Part shown: positions 32,166 through 32,219 of the stretch, one piece after another
Layout of the letters: each line of letters starts with the position of its first letter
Position numbering within the stretch: the first letter of the stretch is position 1
Source: Blastococcus sp.
GTDB lineage: Bacteria; Actinomycetota; Actinomycetes; Mycobacteriales; Geodermatophilaceae
Length of the DNA: 32,219 nucleotides
NCBI GenBank assembly: GCA_025965795.1
Contig: JAOPWH010000152.1
Span: 1-32,219, forward strand
Direction of reading: 5' to 3'
Position numbers and translations under genes: made by a program
The notes under the pieces: generated by a model
Seen by the model: only the letters and a program-made list of their open reading frames with translations
What the model was told of the DNA's origin: nothing
Database searches by the model: none

Positions 32166-32219
32166 CCGGAGCCGCTCGGCACGCCGACGAGAAGGAGTCC
32201 CTGTCCCTACCCGACCCGG

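Noticed and set aside
32195-32219. AAGGAG-like sequence at the right edge
   Set aside because: It could be a ribosome binding site, but no ATG, GTG or TTG follows at the right distance before the window ends.

Overview
The window looks like chromosomal DNA from a very GC-rich actinobacterium. Codon third positions are almost all G or C, GTG starts are common, and short 4-bp gene overlaps occur. Lipoproteins and Tat- or Sec-type leaders are of actinobacterial style. The mix of genes (PucR regulator next to split proline dehydrogenase and P5C dehydrogenase, a DUF6394-type protein beside a two-RCK potassium channel, DUF4242, DUF6153 and DUF305 proteins) suggests Geodermatophilaceae or a relative. 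That placement is inference; no rRNA or marker phylogeny is available. No mobile element, integrase, CRISPR array or origin was found.

Layout. 1-2052: a cut-off secreted subtilisin-like protease (minus), a polysaccharide deacetylase and a small acidic protein. 2069-5931: proline catabolism, with a PucR-type regulator facing a proline dehydrogenase and 1-pyrroline-5-carboxylate dehydrogenase pair; a paired inverted operator candidate lies between them. 5973-8296: gluconokinase, a DUF488 protein and an MFS exporter. 8218-11670: a leftward block with a small helical protein, an ABC-2 exporter (permease plus ATPase) under a triple TCAGGG direct repeat, and a flavoprotein monooxygenase-like enzyme. 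11792-12313: an orphan gene of clearly lower GC. 12602-17686: secreted RTX-like protein, DUF6394-like protein plus dual-RCK potassium channel, a small secreted beta protein, and a secreted phosphoesterase.

18220-23327: tRNA-Lys with a strong terminator, an L,D-transpeptidase lipoprotein behind an ECF sigma-E-like promoter, a small coiled-coil membrane protein, an Asp-box propeller protein co-transcribed with a MoaD/ThiS-like protein ending in Gly-Gly, a small Cys-containing protein, and a long-chain-type acyl-CoA dehydrogenase. 23421-27653: a 992-residue AAA/LuxR regulator behind a DUF4242 protein, and an SDR dehydrogenase. 27835-31965: a probable copper-handling cluster: SHOCT membrane protein, CopB-like P-type ATPase with an odd CPD motif under a CsoR-like operator, a DUF6153-like membrane protein, and a DUF305 lipoprotein. 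The window closes with tRNA-His.

The most interesting items are the copper cluster (CPD ATPase lacking the usual N-terminal CxxC), the propeller/MoaD-GG pair, the orphan low-GC gene at 11792-12313, the TCAGGG triplet in front of the ABC exporter, and the DUF4242-AAA/LuxR pair. No function was assigned where the sequence did not support one.
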